From NCBI GenBank assembly GCA_027019265.1, contig JALUWX010000002.1, positions 1 through 64,000 of the forward strand: a stretch of DNA of 64,000 nucleotides, read 5' to 3'. The notes under the pieces are model-generated. The model saw only the letters and a list, made by a program, of their open reading frames with translations. It was not told the origin of the DNA and ran no database searches. The translations under genes were made by a program, and so were the position numbers. Positions 9,291 to 17,960 of this stretch are shown one piece after another (within the stretch, counting starts at the first letter, position 1; the number at the start of each line of letters is the position of its first letter). Source of the stretch: Phycisphaerales bacterium (lineage in GTDB: Bacteria; Planctomycetota; Phycisphaerae; Phycisphaerales; UBA1924).

Positions 9291-10430
9291 ATGGAGATCG
9301 ACGCGATGGAAACGAGTTCGGTTCAGATCGATGCGGTGCATGGTTGGACATCGAACCCGGATCCGGAGGAGGCGCTGGATGGGATCTTTGGGGATCGTGG
9401 GACGGAGGGCGCATCGCTCGGGATCGTGTTCGTGACCCCGGATCATGATCTGGATCGGGTGGGTCGGCTGCTCGATGAGCGGTTCGATTGTCCCGTGCTT
9501 GCGTGCACGACGGCGGGTGAGATCGGGGAGTATGGCTATGTGGTGCGTGGGATCTCCGCGGCGGCGTTGTGGGGTGTCGAGGCGCGGGTGGGGGTGATCC
9601 GGGACGCGGAGGGGTTCGGGGATGCTGAAGCGGAAGCGTTGGTCGCACAGCTGGGCGCGGGGTCGATCGAGTGCACGGACAGCTCTGTTCTGCTGACGAT
9701 TTTCGACGGGCTGAGTATGCGTGAGGAATGGATGTGCTCGAGTCTGTATCGCGCGACCGGGGGTGTCCCGATGGTTGGTGGGTCGTCGGGGGATGGGCTG
9801 ACGTTCGATCGGGCGATGGTGTACGTGGACGGGCGGTTCGAGCGTGGTGTTTCGACGTGTGCGCTGGTTCATGCGGAGTCGGGGATCCGGACGTTCGTGG
9901 ATCATCACTTCGAGGATACGGGGACGGTGCTGGTGGTGACGGGGACGGATCCTTCGACGCGCCGGATCCTGGAGATCAATGGGGTCCCGGCGGCGGATGC
10001 GTATGCGCGGGCGTTGGGTCATGGGGTGGGGGAGCTGACCGAGGGGTTGACGCTGAAGCATCCGTTGATGGTCCGGGCGGGTGATCGTTTGTACGTGCGT
10101 GGGGTGCGTGCGCTTCCGGGTGACGGATCGCTCGCGATGTATTGCTCGATCGAGGAGGGGGCGGTGCTCCATGTGGGTCGGCCGGGGGTGATGGAGGATC
10201 ATCTGGAGTCTCTGCTCGCGCGGACGACGGCCGGGATCGATCCGAAGCTGGTGATGATGTTTGATTGTGTGCTGCGGCGATGTGAAGCGGATCGGTTCGG
10301 GAAGTTCGGTCCGATGGGGCGTTGTCTCTCGGGATATCCGGTGCACGGGTTCAGCACGTACGGGGAGCAGTTCAACGGGGTGCATGTCAACCAGACGGTG
10401 ACGGGCGTGGTGTTCGGGGTTGAGTCATGA
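9291..10430 (+). CDS. FIST-domain sensory protein
   Basis: About 379 residues from the chosen ATG at 9291; ATGs at 9261 and 9306 are alternatives and no start has a strong ribosome site. The N-terminal FIST_N part runs from VHGWTSNPDPEEAL through LACTTAGEIGEYG (the usual small-molecule-facing glycine-rich loop) to GGVPMVGGSSGDG. The FIST_C part ends with the family's typical FDCVLRR plus GFSTYGEQFNGVHVNQTVTGVVFG. FIST proteins are proposed to bind small ligands, perhaps amino acids, and to feed signal-transduction proteins. The next gene is a histidine kinase starting inside this stop codon (ATGA), so the two form a sensor pair. Confidence 0.85.
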   Translation: MEIDAMETSSVQIDAVHGWTSNPDPEEALDGIFGDRGTEGASLGIVFVTPDHDLDRVGRLLDERFDCPVLACTTAGEIGEYGYVVRGISAAALWGVEARVGVIRDAEGFGDAEAEALVAQLGAGSIECTDSSVLLTIFDGLSMREEWMCSSLYRATGGVPMVGGSSGDGLTFDRAMVYVDGRFERGVSTCALVHAESGIRTFVDHHFEDTGTVLVVTGTDPSTRRILEINGVPAADAYARALGHGVGELTEGLTLKHPLMVRAGDRLYVRGVRALPGDGSLAMYCSIEEGAVLHVGRPGVMEDHLESLLARTTAGIDPKLVMMFDCVLRRCEADRFGKFGPMGRCLSGYPVHGFSTYGEQFNGVHVNQTVTGVVFGVES

Positions 10431-11900
10431 ATCATCACGAAGAGATCGAAGCGTTGCGGGCTGAGAACCTGGCGATGAAGAAGACGATCGGGGTGCTGAC
10501 CCGTCGGGTGGATGCGATCTTCGATTCGGACGGTTCGTTTGATGCGTTCACGAACAGTGTGCTGCTCGAGCGGATCGTGTCTCGTCGGACGGAGGAGCTC
10601 CAGCGGATCACGGAGAGCGCGCGTGTGGAGGCGCAGGAACGCCGGAAGGCGGAGCGGGGGATGCGCCGTCAGCGGAGGTTGCTGGAGGGGGTGCTGGCGC
10701 ATATCCCGCATCTGATTTCGTGGAAGGACGGGGACGGGGTGTACCGGGGGTGCAACCGCGCGTTCGCGGCGCGGTTCGGATTGGAATCTCCGGAGTCGAT
10801 CGACGGATTGACAGACGCGGACCTCGGGTGGGGTCGCGAGGGCGGGGCGTTGCGCGCCGCGAACGCGGCGGGGGTGCTGGAAACTGGTGAGGCGATTCTC
10901 GACGAGGAGACGACGATCTCGTTTGGGGAGGGTGTTGAGCTGACGTTCCTGACGAGTCTGGTCCCCATGCGGGATTCGCGTGGGATTGTGCGGGGGGTGC
11001 TCTCGATCGATGCGGACATCACGGAGCGGAAGAAGCTGGAGCTGGAGCTGGTCCAGGCGCGGAAGCTCGAGTCGATCGGTCAGCTCGCGGCGGGCATTGC
11101 GCATGAGATCAATACCCCGGCGCAGTATGTGGGTGACAACATCCGGTTCCTCCGGGAGGAGTTCGGTGCGCTGCTCGGCGCGTTCCGGACGTACGAGGAG
11201 CTCCTGGATCCGACTGGTCCGGATCGGAGCTGGGAGGAGCGATCCGCGTTGATCCAGGAGATGCTCGAGCGTGTGGACCTGGAGTTCCTGCTCGAGGAGA
11301 TCCCGAAAGCGATGGAGCAATCGAAGGAGGGGATCGAGCGGATCTCTCACATCGTGATCGCGATGAAGGAGTTCTCTCACCCGGGGACATCGGTGAAGGA
11401 GTTCGCGGATCTGAACCACGCGATCCGATCGACGGCGACGGTGTGCAGCAATCGATGGAAATACTCCTGTGATCTCACGCTCGATCTCGATGAGGATGCG
11501 CCTGAGGTGCCCTGCTTCCTCGGTGAGTTCAATCAAACGGTTCTGAATCTGATCGTGAACTCGGTGGACGCGATCGAGTCCCGGTTCGGCGAAGGGGGTG
11601 CGGAGAACGCACGCGGCTCGATCGTGGTCTCGACCCGGGGTCATCGTGACGGGGTGATGGTGGAGGTGCGCGACAACGGGGAGCTGTATCCCCGTGTCCA
11701 TCCGGGAGCGGATCTTCGATCCTTTCTTTACGACGAAAGAGGTCGGGAAGGGGACGGGTCAGGGGCTGGCGATCTGCCGGGACGTGATCGTGGAGAAACA
11801 CGGCGGGACGCTCGAGTACGAGGTCGAAGAGGGGGAGGGGACGACGTTCCGGATGTGGATCCCGCTGGAGGCGGGGGTGGGGGTTTCACGGGCGGCGTGA
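10427..11900 (+). pseudogene. PAS-domain sensor histidine kinase with a one-base frameshift in the ATPase domain
   Basis: The start overlaps the FIST gene stop. In order: a coiled coil (about 5-85), a PAS domain (about 85-205, ISWKDGDGVYRGCNRAF to ITERKKLE), a HisKA helix with H-box GIAHEINTPAQ (about residue 225), then an HATPase N-box (NQTVLNLIVNSVDAIE) and the start of the G1 box (VEVRDNG). The frame then changes at the G run near 11678-11682. The continuation [23 protein letters not shown] and the G2 box [19 protein letters not shown] are found one frame over, ending at 11900. Removing one G in the run restores a complete kinase of about 490 residues. It is either a true lesion or a homopolymer sequencing error. 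Read as encoded, the protein loses its ATP lid and G2 box and ends in unrelated sequence at 12007. Confidence 0.8.
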
Positions 11901-11912
11901 GTCGGGGGTTGG

Positions 11913-14900
11913 TCAGGCGGCGGTTCTTCTGCGCTGAGCGCCGAGCCCGAGACTTGCAAGACCCAGGATCAGTACACCCGAGGGGGTGGGGACGGCGCGG
12001 AGGGTGAGGCCGTTGATGGTGTAGTCGATCGTGTAGATGTTGGGTGTTCCGACGAACTCGATGGTGTCGAACTCGCCGATGATGGAGTCGGCGCTGAGGA
12101 AGGTGAATCCGTCTTCGAAGAGGGGGATGGCGTGGTTGATGTAGATGCGGAGGGTGCCTTCGAGGGTGGCTTGGCCATCGACGGTGAGCATGTCGTGGTT
12201 GGAGGCGCTGAAGAACTCGATGTTGAGTGTTGAGAAGGCGTACTGGCGATAGTTTCCGGTCACGTGGATGTTGTCGCGGATGTCTGATTGTCCGACGACC
12301 GAGCCCTCGTCCACGCGAAGATCGCCTTCGATGGTCGAGTTTCCTGCGAGGCGGCTGCTCTCGAAGGGCGAGGAGAGCCAGAGTGTCGGGGTGACGACGG
12401 TGCTGTCTCGGATGTCGTATCTCCAGGCGCCGAGCTGGGCGTGTGCGTCTCTGAGGACGGCGCCGTCGCGGAGGACGATTTCTTCCGCGAAGATCAGGTC
12501 GGATGAGGGCTGGTAGACATTGATCGATGATCCTTCTCCGGATGCGAAGAGCCGATCGATGGAGATGTTGACGTCGATGGTGGAGCTCTGGCCTTGCGCG
12601 CCGATGTTGAGGGTGCCTGCGTTGGTGACGTTGATGGACGCGTTGCCCGTGACGCGGGTCCGGTTGTTGGGGTTGTTCGGGAGGACGTTGGCGGTTCCGC
12701 CGTCGATGTTGACATCTGCGTCGGAGAGCAGGAACCACCCGTTTCCGATATTGAGGGTGCCCTGGTCGTAGACGTTGAGCTCGGATCCGGACGAGAGCGA
12801 CATGTGCATGGTGTTCTGGAGGGTGACGTTGGTCGCGCCGGGTGTTGCGGGATCGGAGATGTTGATGAGCCCGGAGAGGCGGGAGGTTGTGGTGGTGGAA
12901 TCGAAGAGGACGTCGTAGTTGCTGATGTTGGTGACGCCGTAGGCCTTGACGGATCCGGCGTTGAAGGTGATCTGGTGGTCGCTGCTTCCGGCGGAACCGT
13001 CGATCGTGAGTCCGGAGTTGAAGGTCAGCGCGTCGGCGCCGACGGTGTCGGTGGTGTTGTGGGCTCCTCCGATGAACACGTGTCGGTCGGTGGTCCAAGA
13101 CTTTCCGGCGGTGAGGTGCTGGAGGTCAGCGCCGATGGTGTCGGTGCCGTCGAATCGGGTTTCGTGGAGTGTGCCGGCGATCCAGTCGGTGGACCAGTCC
13201 TCGTTGAACTCGCTGATGGTGAGCTCGCCGCTGTTGAGGCGGAGTGTGTTGTATGTGAGGGAGTCGTCGTTCTCGACGATGAGGGAGCCGTTGTTGATGA
13301 AGAGGTTTGTGACGGTGAGGATGGTGTCGTCGTCGAGGACGAGTTCGTCGGGGTGCCATCGTCCCCCGATGCTATCCCCGATGGAGGTTGTCCCGATGTT
13401 GAGGTGTCCGCTTCGGAACTCGAAATCGGCGCCTTCATTGAATGGCGAGATGTCGGCGAAGCCGCTCACGGTGAAGGATCCGCCGTCGAGGATCATGGGG
13501 GTGGTGTCGTCACCGAACCCGCCGAAAACGGAGATGGATCCGTGGACGATCAGGTTCTCTCCGCTCTCGAGGACGGCGAAGTCGGTGAAGACGGGGTCGG
13601 AGAGCCCTGTGGTATCGATCAGGAGTGGATCGTTGCCGATGGTCTCGATCTCGAAGGTGCCGTCTTGGAGATCGACGAGGTTGAGGTCGTACTCGGCGTA
13701 TCTGCGGAGGTTGGCGTGTCCGCCGTTCATGATGACGAGGGAGCCGCCGATTTGGGTTTCGGTTTCGAGGTATCCGGAATCGACCTGGAGTTCTCCGATC
13801 CCGAAGATCGGGCCTCCGAGGATGAGGTCGCCGTGGGGGCCTCGTCCGATGGCGGAGGAGGCGGTGAAACCGGGGCTTGCGCCGAAGTCGAAGGCGGAGT
13901 CGGGGGCGTTGATGGATCCGCCGTGCCAGTCGATGAGGTTGTAGCTCGAACCGGTGAAGGTGAGGGATCCGGAGTGGAGTTCGATGGAGCCGTTGTCTTC
14001 GAGGAGTACGCCGAGGTTGTAGTCTCCTCCGTCGAATCTGAGGTCGGCACCGCGGAGGTATGTTTCATCGAAGTTGATGTTTGAATCGGTCGCATCGAGT
14101 GTCGCGCCGGCCCAGAGGTAGGCTTCGTCGGCGTTCATGTTGCTCTGGTCCATGGTCATCGCGGCTGCGCCACCGGAGACATCGCTGAAGCCGCTGAGAA
14201 GCAGGGCTTGGTAGAGGGTGATGCTGCTTTGATCGAGTTCGATGGATGAGGACGATGTTGGTCGAGCGGCGCAGAAAAGGATGAGGGCGGTCAAGGAGGA
14301 ATCGTTGAGTGTGAGCGAGGCGTCGCCGTACTCGCCGACGAATACGGTGCCTCTGCTGATGATGGGTGCGTAGCGTCCGAATCGCGCATTGCTTGCATTG
14401 AGTTCAAGAGTCCCGTTGCTCCCCTCGTCGGTTCCCATATACATGTAGTCAGCGTTGAGTTGGCTGTCGTGCATCATGAGGGATCCATCGCTGCCGCCGA
14501 AGTTTCCGATCCAGAGGCTGCCCGCGTTGATCGTCGAATCGTTCGTCGCGGTGACTTGGGCGCTGCCGTATCTTGTGATTTGGAGTTCGCTGCCTCCGCT
14601 CCATGAGGAGTTGTTTAGATGGATTTCACCGTGCGACCCTTCATCATGCCCGACCCAGCTTCGCTCGGCGGTGATGCTGCTGTTGGTGAGGTTGAGTGTG
14701 CCCGAGCTTCCGTCGCGGAGGCCGACGATGAGTTCGAGCGATGCGTTGGCGGTGGTGTCGGTGAGGGTGGCGAGCCCGGTGTCGGTGTCGCCGATGAAGA
14801 AGTAGTCGGATTGGATCGTCGAGTTGTTGGCGGCGGTCAGGGTGCCCGCGCCGCCTTCGAGCCCGATCGAAAGCGTGATGCCGACGCTCAGATCGCTGTT

Positions 14901-15791
14901 GTCGAGGTTCACCTCGCCGTATCCGCCACTGTGACCGATGGCCATGTATTGATCGGCTCTCACGGTGGCGTTGTTCTGGAGGTTGAGGATCCCGGTGCCG
15001 CCGTTATGCCCGACGGTGAGATACTGATCGGCGATGAGTTCGGCGTTGTTGATGGTGGCGAGCCCGTCGGCGTTGTCATCGCCGATGAGGATCCACTGCC
15101 CGTGGAGGGTGGAGTTGTTGAGGACTTCGAGTTCGCCGGTGGCGCTCCCGGAGCCCTTTCCGATGTAGAGATTGCTCGCGGCGTTCCAGGTGGCGTTGTT
15201 GGTGAGTGTGAGTTTGCCGTATTGGTTGGGTCCGAGCCCGATGTATGTTTCGGCGTCGCTTTGGAGTGTTCCGTTCTCGATGACGAGGTTGGCTTGTTCG
15301 GCGGCGAGGGACTGGCCGCTGACCGTGAGCGCGGGGGTGTCGAACCCGGTCTGGTCGAGGGTGAGCGTCATCCCGCCCAGGTCGAGCGTGGTGGTGCCCA
15401 GTTCGGCTGTGAGCGATTGGATTGTCGTGTCGGACTCGAGGAAGATGCTCGACGGGTCTTGTCGATCGAACATGGGCCGATCGTCCGCGCCGGGGACGGT
15501 GCCCGAATCCCAGAGGGTGGCGTCTTGGAACGAGCCTTGTGTGGTTCCGATCCAACGGATGAAGGTGGGGCCTTGGGGGCTGGTCTCGGCGGCGCGTGTT
15601 GTGCCGGGGATGGCCCAGTGCGTGCCGGGGGAGAAGAGCCGAGATTCCCAGGAGGCGGATGCGATCCAGTCGATCCTGAGTCGGTCGAGGTCGGACCATG
15701 GGCTGGGTGAAGACGCGAGGGCCGCGGGCGTGGTCGAGCCGCAGATCGTGACGATCAATGCGGCGTAGGCGGTTGTGGTTGGTTGGTTCAT
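11913..15791 (-). CDS. Giant secreted repeat protein with PEP-CTERM-like sorting tail
   Basis: 1292 residues from ATG 15791, chosen because GGAGGGG lies just upstream and the next residues form a signal peptide (TTTAYAALIVTICGSTTPAALA). The body is a long run of degenerate beta-strand repeats. Units of about 25-35 residues of the type G-x-L-x-L-x-N-N-[AS]-x-[LV]-x-A-D-x-[LY]-x-[IV]-G are clearest at about residues 190-480 and suggest a beta-helix. The tail reads VPTPSGVLILGLASLGLG followed by RRR, a planctomycete-style PEP-CTERM signal (motif, hydrophobic segment, basic end) that targets proteins to an exosortase-like transpeptidase. Asn, Thr and Ser are abundant. It is probably a surface or extracellular-matrix protein. 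It is convergent with the kinase gene, 12 bases away. Confidence 0.85.
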   Translation of the reverse strand: MNQPTTTAYAALIVTICGSTTPAALASSPSPWSDLDRLRIDWIASASWESRLFSPGTHWAIPGTTRAAETSPQGPTFIRWIGTTQGSFQDATLWDSGTVPGADDRPMFDRQDPSSIFLESDTTIQSLTAELGTTTLDLGGMTLTLDQTGFDTPALTVSGQSLAAEQANLVIENGTLQSDAETYIGLGPNQYGKLTLTNNATWNAASNLYIGKGSGSATGELEVLNNSTLHGQWILIGDDNADGLATINNAELIADQYLTVGHNGGTGILNLQNNATVRADQYMAIGHSGGYGEVNLDNSDLSVGITLSIGLEGGAGTLTAANNSTIQSDYFFIGDTDTGLATLTDTTANASLELIVGLRDGSSGTLNLTNSSITAERSWVGHDEGSHGEIHLNNSSWSGGSELQITRYGSAQVTATNDSTINAGSLWIGNFGGSDGSLMMHDSQLNADYMYMGTDEGSNGTLELNASNARFGRYAPIISRGTVFVGEYGDASLTLNDSSLTALILFCAARPTSSSSIELDQSSITLYQALLLSGFSDVSGGAAAMTMDQSNMNADEAYLWAGATLDATDSNINFDETYLRGADLRFDGGDYNLGVLLEDNGSIELHSGSLTFTGSSYNLIDWHGGSINAPDSAFDFGASPGFTASSAIGRGPHGDLILGGPIFGIGELQVDSGYLETETQIGGSLVIMNGGHANLRRYAEYDLNLVDLQDGTFEIETIGNDPLLIDTTGLSDPVFTDFAVLESGENLIVHGSISVFGGFGDDTTPMILDGGSFTVSGFADISPFNEGADFEFRSGHLNIGTTSIGDSIGGRWHPDELVLDDDTILTVTNLFINNGSLIVENDDSLTYNTLRLNSGELTISEFNEDWSTDWIAGTLHETRFDGTDTIGADLQHLTAGKSWTTDRHVFIGGAHNTTDTVGADALTFNSGLTIDGSAGSSDHQITFNAGSVKAYGVTNISNYDVLFDSTTTTSRLSGLINISDPATPGATNVTLQNTMHMSLSSGSELNVYDQGTLNIGNGWFLLSDADVNIDGGTANVLPNNPNNRTRVTGNASINVTNAGTLNIGAQGQSSTIDVNISIDRLFASGEGSSINVYQPSSDLIFAEEIVLRDGAVLRDAHAQLGAWRYDIRDSTVVTPTLWLSSPFESSRLAGNSTIEGDLRVDEGSVVGQSDIRDNIHVTGNYRQYAFSTLNIEFFSASNHDMLTVDGQATLEGTLRIYINHAIPLFEDGFTFLSADSIIGEFDTIEFVGTPNIYTIDYTINGLTLRAVPTPSGVLILGLASLGLGAQRRRTAA

Positions 15792-15892
15792 GTGGCCCCT
15801 CCGCGGCTGCGTGATGTAAGATACTGCGCCGGGGGGCTTCACTCAAGTGTTGAAAGATGGATGTGGTGCGGGGAGCGGCGGTAGAAAGAAGG

Positions 15893-15927
15893 ACACGGGT
15901 TCTGTCGTATCCGGACAGAACCCGTGT
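15893..15927 (-). terminator. Perfect 14-bp hairpin downstream of the tmRNA 3' fragment
   Basis: ACACGGGTTCTGTC (15893-15906) is the exact inverse of 15914-15927, with a 7-base loop. On the minus strand it follows the tmRNA-like 3' end by a few bases and leads into CCTTCTTTC, a pyrimidine-rich tail. It is therefore likely the original rho-independent terminator of that RNA gene. Confidence 0.7.
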
Positions 15928-15932
15928 GTGAA

Positions 15933-15958
15933 TGGAGCCGGGGGGAATCGAACCCCCT
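15933..15958 (-). other. ssrA: 3'-end fragment of a tmRNA-like gene (integration-site remnant)
   Basis: On the minus strand this reads as a T-arm with 5-bp stem GGGGG/CCCCC and loop TTCGATT, then acceptor strand CGGCTCC plus A. That matches the 3' end of tmRNA, whose acceptor 5' strand is typically GGGGC(C/U)G. No matching 5' acceptor strand, D-arm or anticodon arm follows within 100 bases, so it is not an intact tRNA. 3' ends of tmRNA are common integration targets. The displaced end retaining its terminator suggests that the restored gene lies beyond the right edge of the island. A 3' end of another tRNA is possible. Confidence 0.6.
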
Positions 15959-15963
15959 AGGAA

Positions 15964-16163
15964 TAGGCTATCGGAGCCCGTCAGAGGGGTATGACGCACA
16001 AATAGACGCACAAAAAGTGGACTCGGATCGTCAGAGTCTGTCCCAGATTGCCCAGACTTGGTCAACGCTTGAAGACTGGCGGAAGCGAGCGATTCTTGAG
16101 CTTGCTCAGGCCGTCCCTGTCAGCGAGCCACAGTATGGTCAAGTTGTGTTCGAGTTACCGTGA
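15964..16163 (+). pseudogene. Remnant small ORF next to the tmRNA fragment, integrase-tail-like
   Basis: An open frame runs through the tmRNA fragment and ends at 16163. The last 45 residues (SLSQIAQTWSTLEDWRKRAILELAQAV) resemble the short helical peptides often found behind tyrosine integrases in planctomycete genomes. It has no good start codon or ribosome site of its own. I regard it as the leftover tail of an earlier element inserted at the tmRNA, not a functional gene. Confidence 0.3.
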
Positions 16164-16205
16164 CGTTTCTGTTTGATTGAGGTGCAGATCGCTGTTTGCG
16201 AAAGT

Positions 16206-17696
16206 TCAAATCCTCTCACCCCGACTTTTCGAGAGATCAAGCCCTTCGACGAGCACGTCGAAGGGCTTTCTCATTGTGGGGACGAGGTTTGTGCCGTCGA
16301 GACGGCAGTTCAAACAGACGATTTCGAGGATGCGCCGCTTCGATGCGTAATCCGCATCAACCCATTGCTCTTTCAGGGTTTGCGAGAGTTCAAACACTTT
16401 GGACGCCAGCTCGGCGGTTTCGTCGTGCGAGCGGTCGAGCACATCGAGCTGCAGCTTGATCGAGGCGAGGCGTTCCCGCAGTTCGGTGTGCTTGGCGGCG
16501 AAGGTGTCCTGCTCGATCTCGTCGCTGAGGCGGAGGTTCAGGAGTCGGTCCTGCTGCTCGGTCAACAGCGACGCCTGACGCTGCAACTCGGTACGCTTGG
16601 TGCGGGTCTCGGCCTGCTCGTCGCGTGACTGCGAGGCGAGCACTGTGCGGAACCACTCCCGCACCGAATCGTCCTGAATCTTGATCGAGTCGAAGATCGC
16701 CATGAGCTGGCGGTCGAGTTCTTTCTCCGGCAGACGCACGCGGGGGTGCCCCTTGGCGGTGTACCGGCTGCAACGGTAGTAAACGTAGCGGCGTTCGCCG
16801 GTCTTGGTCTTCTTGGTGACCTGCTCGCCGGTGACGACCTTGCCGCAGTGGGCGCAGGTCATGAAGCCGCCAGCGAAGGTCATCTCGTGGGCGTGGTAGA
16901 CGTGCCCGCCGATGAGAGCCTGCACACGGTCCCAGGTCGCCCGCTCCACGAGCGGCTCGTGGTTGCCGGGGTACCAGTTGCCCTTGAAGGGCACCTCGCC
17001 CAGATAGGAACGATCCAGGAGGATGTGGTGCAGCTTGCTCCGCGTGAACCGCGGAGCTTCCGGGCGGTACTCGACGTTCTCGGCGTGGAGGCGGTCGCGG
17101 AGGGCGTCCACGGTCAGGGGCTCGTAGGCGTAGAGCTGGAAGATGCGGCGGACGACCGCCGCGGCGGCGGGGTCGGTCTCGGTGACGCAGCGACCGTCCT
17201 TGCGGACGTTCCTGTAGCCGTAGGGCGCCTTGCCGACGAACCAGCCCTCCTGCACGCGGCGGGCGAGACCCTCTTTCACATCGAGCGACTGCTGCTCGGT
17301 GTAGAAGCTCGCCATGTTGGCGAGCGTGCGCCGCATCATGCGCCCGGCGGGGTTGTTCTCGGTGGGCTGGGAGACGGAGATAAAGGCGAGCCCGTACTCG
17401 CTCTCCAAGCGTTCAAGCTCGACATAATCGAACAGGTTGCGGGCGGCACGATCGACCTTGTAGAAGAGCAAGGCGTCGAGTTCGACGGCGTGCTTCTTCG
17501 CGTAGGCGATTAGTTCCTTGAACGTCTTGCGCTCATCGCTCTTGCTCGCGGTCTCCGCGATGCGGAACAGCTTGACGATCTCGCCGCCGGTGGTCTCGGC
17601 GTAGCGACGGAGGGCGTCCTCTTGCACCGCGAGCGAGAATCCCTCTCGCTCCTGCTCCCGGCTGCTGACCCGGGCCAACGCGACATACCGCTTCAT
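16206..17696 (-). CDS. Large serine recombinase (resolvase / recombinase / zinc-ribbon)
   Basis: A 496-residue protein; the ATG at 17696 follows GGAGGTG. The N-terminal resolvase domain (1-145) has the nucleophile serine in ALARVSSREQ (about S11/12) and the arginines of the active site (DRAARN, GRMMRRTLANMASFY). The recombinase domain spans about 155-265 (GKAPYGYRN, DRSYLGEVPFKGNWYPG). A zinc ribbon is at about 275-315 (MTCAHCGKVV, YYRCSRY), then a long coiled coil (about 360-440) and a conserved tail. It should catalyse integration and excision of the element. The stop codon lies within the attachment-like sequence at 16206-16223, and the 3' end of the gene is duplicated at 48.3 kb. Confidence 0.9.
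   Translation of the reverse strand: MKRYVALARVSSREQEREGFSLAVQEDALRRYAETTGGEIVKLFRIAETASKSDERKTFKELIAYAKKHAVELDALLFYKVDRAARNLFDYVELERLESEYGLAFISVSQPTENNPAGRMMRRTLANMASFYTEQQSLDVKEGLARRVQEGWFVGKAPYGYRNVRKDGRCVTETDPAAAAVVRRIFQLYAYEPLTVDALRDRLHAENVEYRPEAPRFTRSKLHHILLDRSYLGEVPFKGNWYPGNHEPLVERATWDRVQALIGGHVYHAHEMTFAGGFMTCAHCGKVVTGEQVTKKTKTGERRYVYYRCSRYTAKGHPRVRLPEKELDRQLMAIFDSIKIQDDSVREWFRTVLASQSRDEQAETRTKRTELQRQASLLTEQQDRLLNLRLSDEIEQDTFAAKHTELRERLASIKLQLDVLDRSHDETAELASKVFELSQTLKEQWVDADYASKRRILEIVCLNCRLDGTNLVPTMRKPFDVLVEGLDLSKSRGERI
16217..16329. repeat. 113-bp direct repeat, left copy (recombinase 3' end)
   Basis: From CACCCCG at 16217 to GATTTCGAGG at 16329 this matches 48256-48368 in the same orientation, with two mismatches by hand alignment (C/T and A/G). 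It covers the last codons of the recombinase plus a few bases beyond. The flanks differ on both sides of the two copies. Confidence 0.9.
16239..16268. repeat. Perfect 13-bp inverted repeat inside the recombinase C-terminal codons
   Basis: AAGCCCTTCGACG, a 4-base loop AGCA, then CGTCGAAGGGCTT. It encodes the KPFDVLVEGL part of the recombinase and sits about 15 bases from the presumed crossover end CACCCCG. The same hairpin recurs at 48278-48307. It may be a bidirectional terminator or a recombinase-related site. Confidence 0.7.
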
Positions 17697-17699
17697 GGT

Positions 17700-17915
17700 T
17701 CACCTCCGTGCCAACGCTTCGAGCAGGCCGCCCGCGTTGCGGAGGATTGTAATCGAGTCTTCGACTGTGAGCGGCTTGTCGTAGTAGGGTTGCCAGACTT
17801 TCTGCGTGAGCTCAACGAGTTCGGGGGTGATCCAGGCGGGTGTGCCGGTTGGCAGAACAACGGGCGCGGCGTCGCGCGGTTGCTCTGCTTCGGTCTGGAT
17901 CACTCGCTTGCCCAC
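17700..17915 (-). CDS. Small hypothetical protein upstream of the recombinase
   Basis: 71 residues, ending three bases before the recombinase start, so the two are probably cotranscribed. The sequence has a basic N-terminus (MGKRVIQTEAEQ), then a helical part with LTQKVWQPYYDKPLTVEDSITILRNAGGLLEAL. I do not recognise a named family. Similar short genes beside serine recombinases act as recombination directionality factors or DNA-binding helpers, but nothing here proves that. The close spacing is the main evidence that it is real. Confidence 0.6.
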   Translation of the reverse strand: MGKRVIQTEAEQPRDAAPVVLPTGTPAWITPELVELTQKVWQPYYDKPLTVEDSITILRNAGGLLEALARR

Positions 17916-17960
17916 GACAGCGGACTCCTGTGCTCACGATCAACACGGCTGCTGCTGGCG

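Noticed and set aside
10199-11701. Minus-strand frame opposite the FIST and kinase genes
   Set aside because: The opposite strand carries clear FIST, PAS and HisKA motifs; this frame has shadow composition (Arg, His, Leu).
15933-16020. Complete tRNA on the minus strand
   Set aside because: Only the T-arm and 3' acceptor strand are present; no matching 5' acceptor strand, D-arm or anticodon arm follows.
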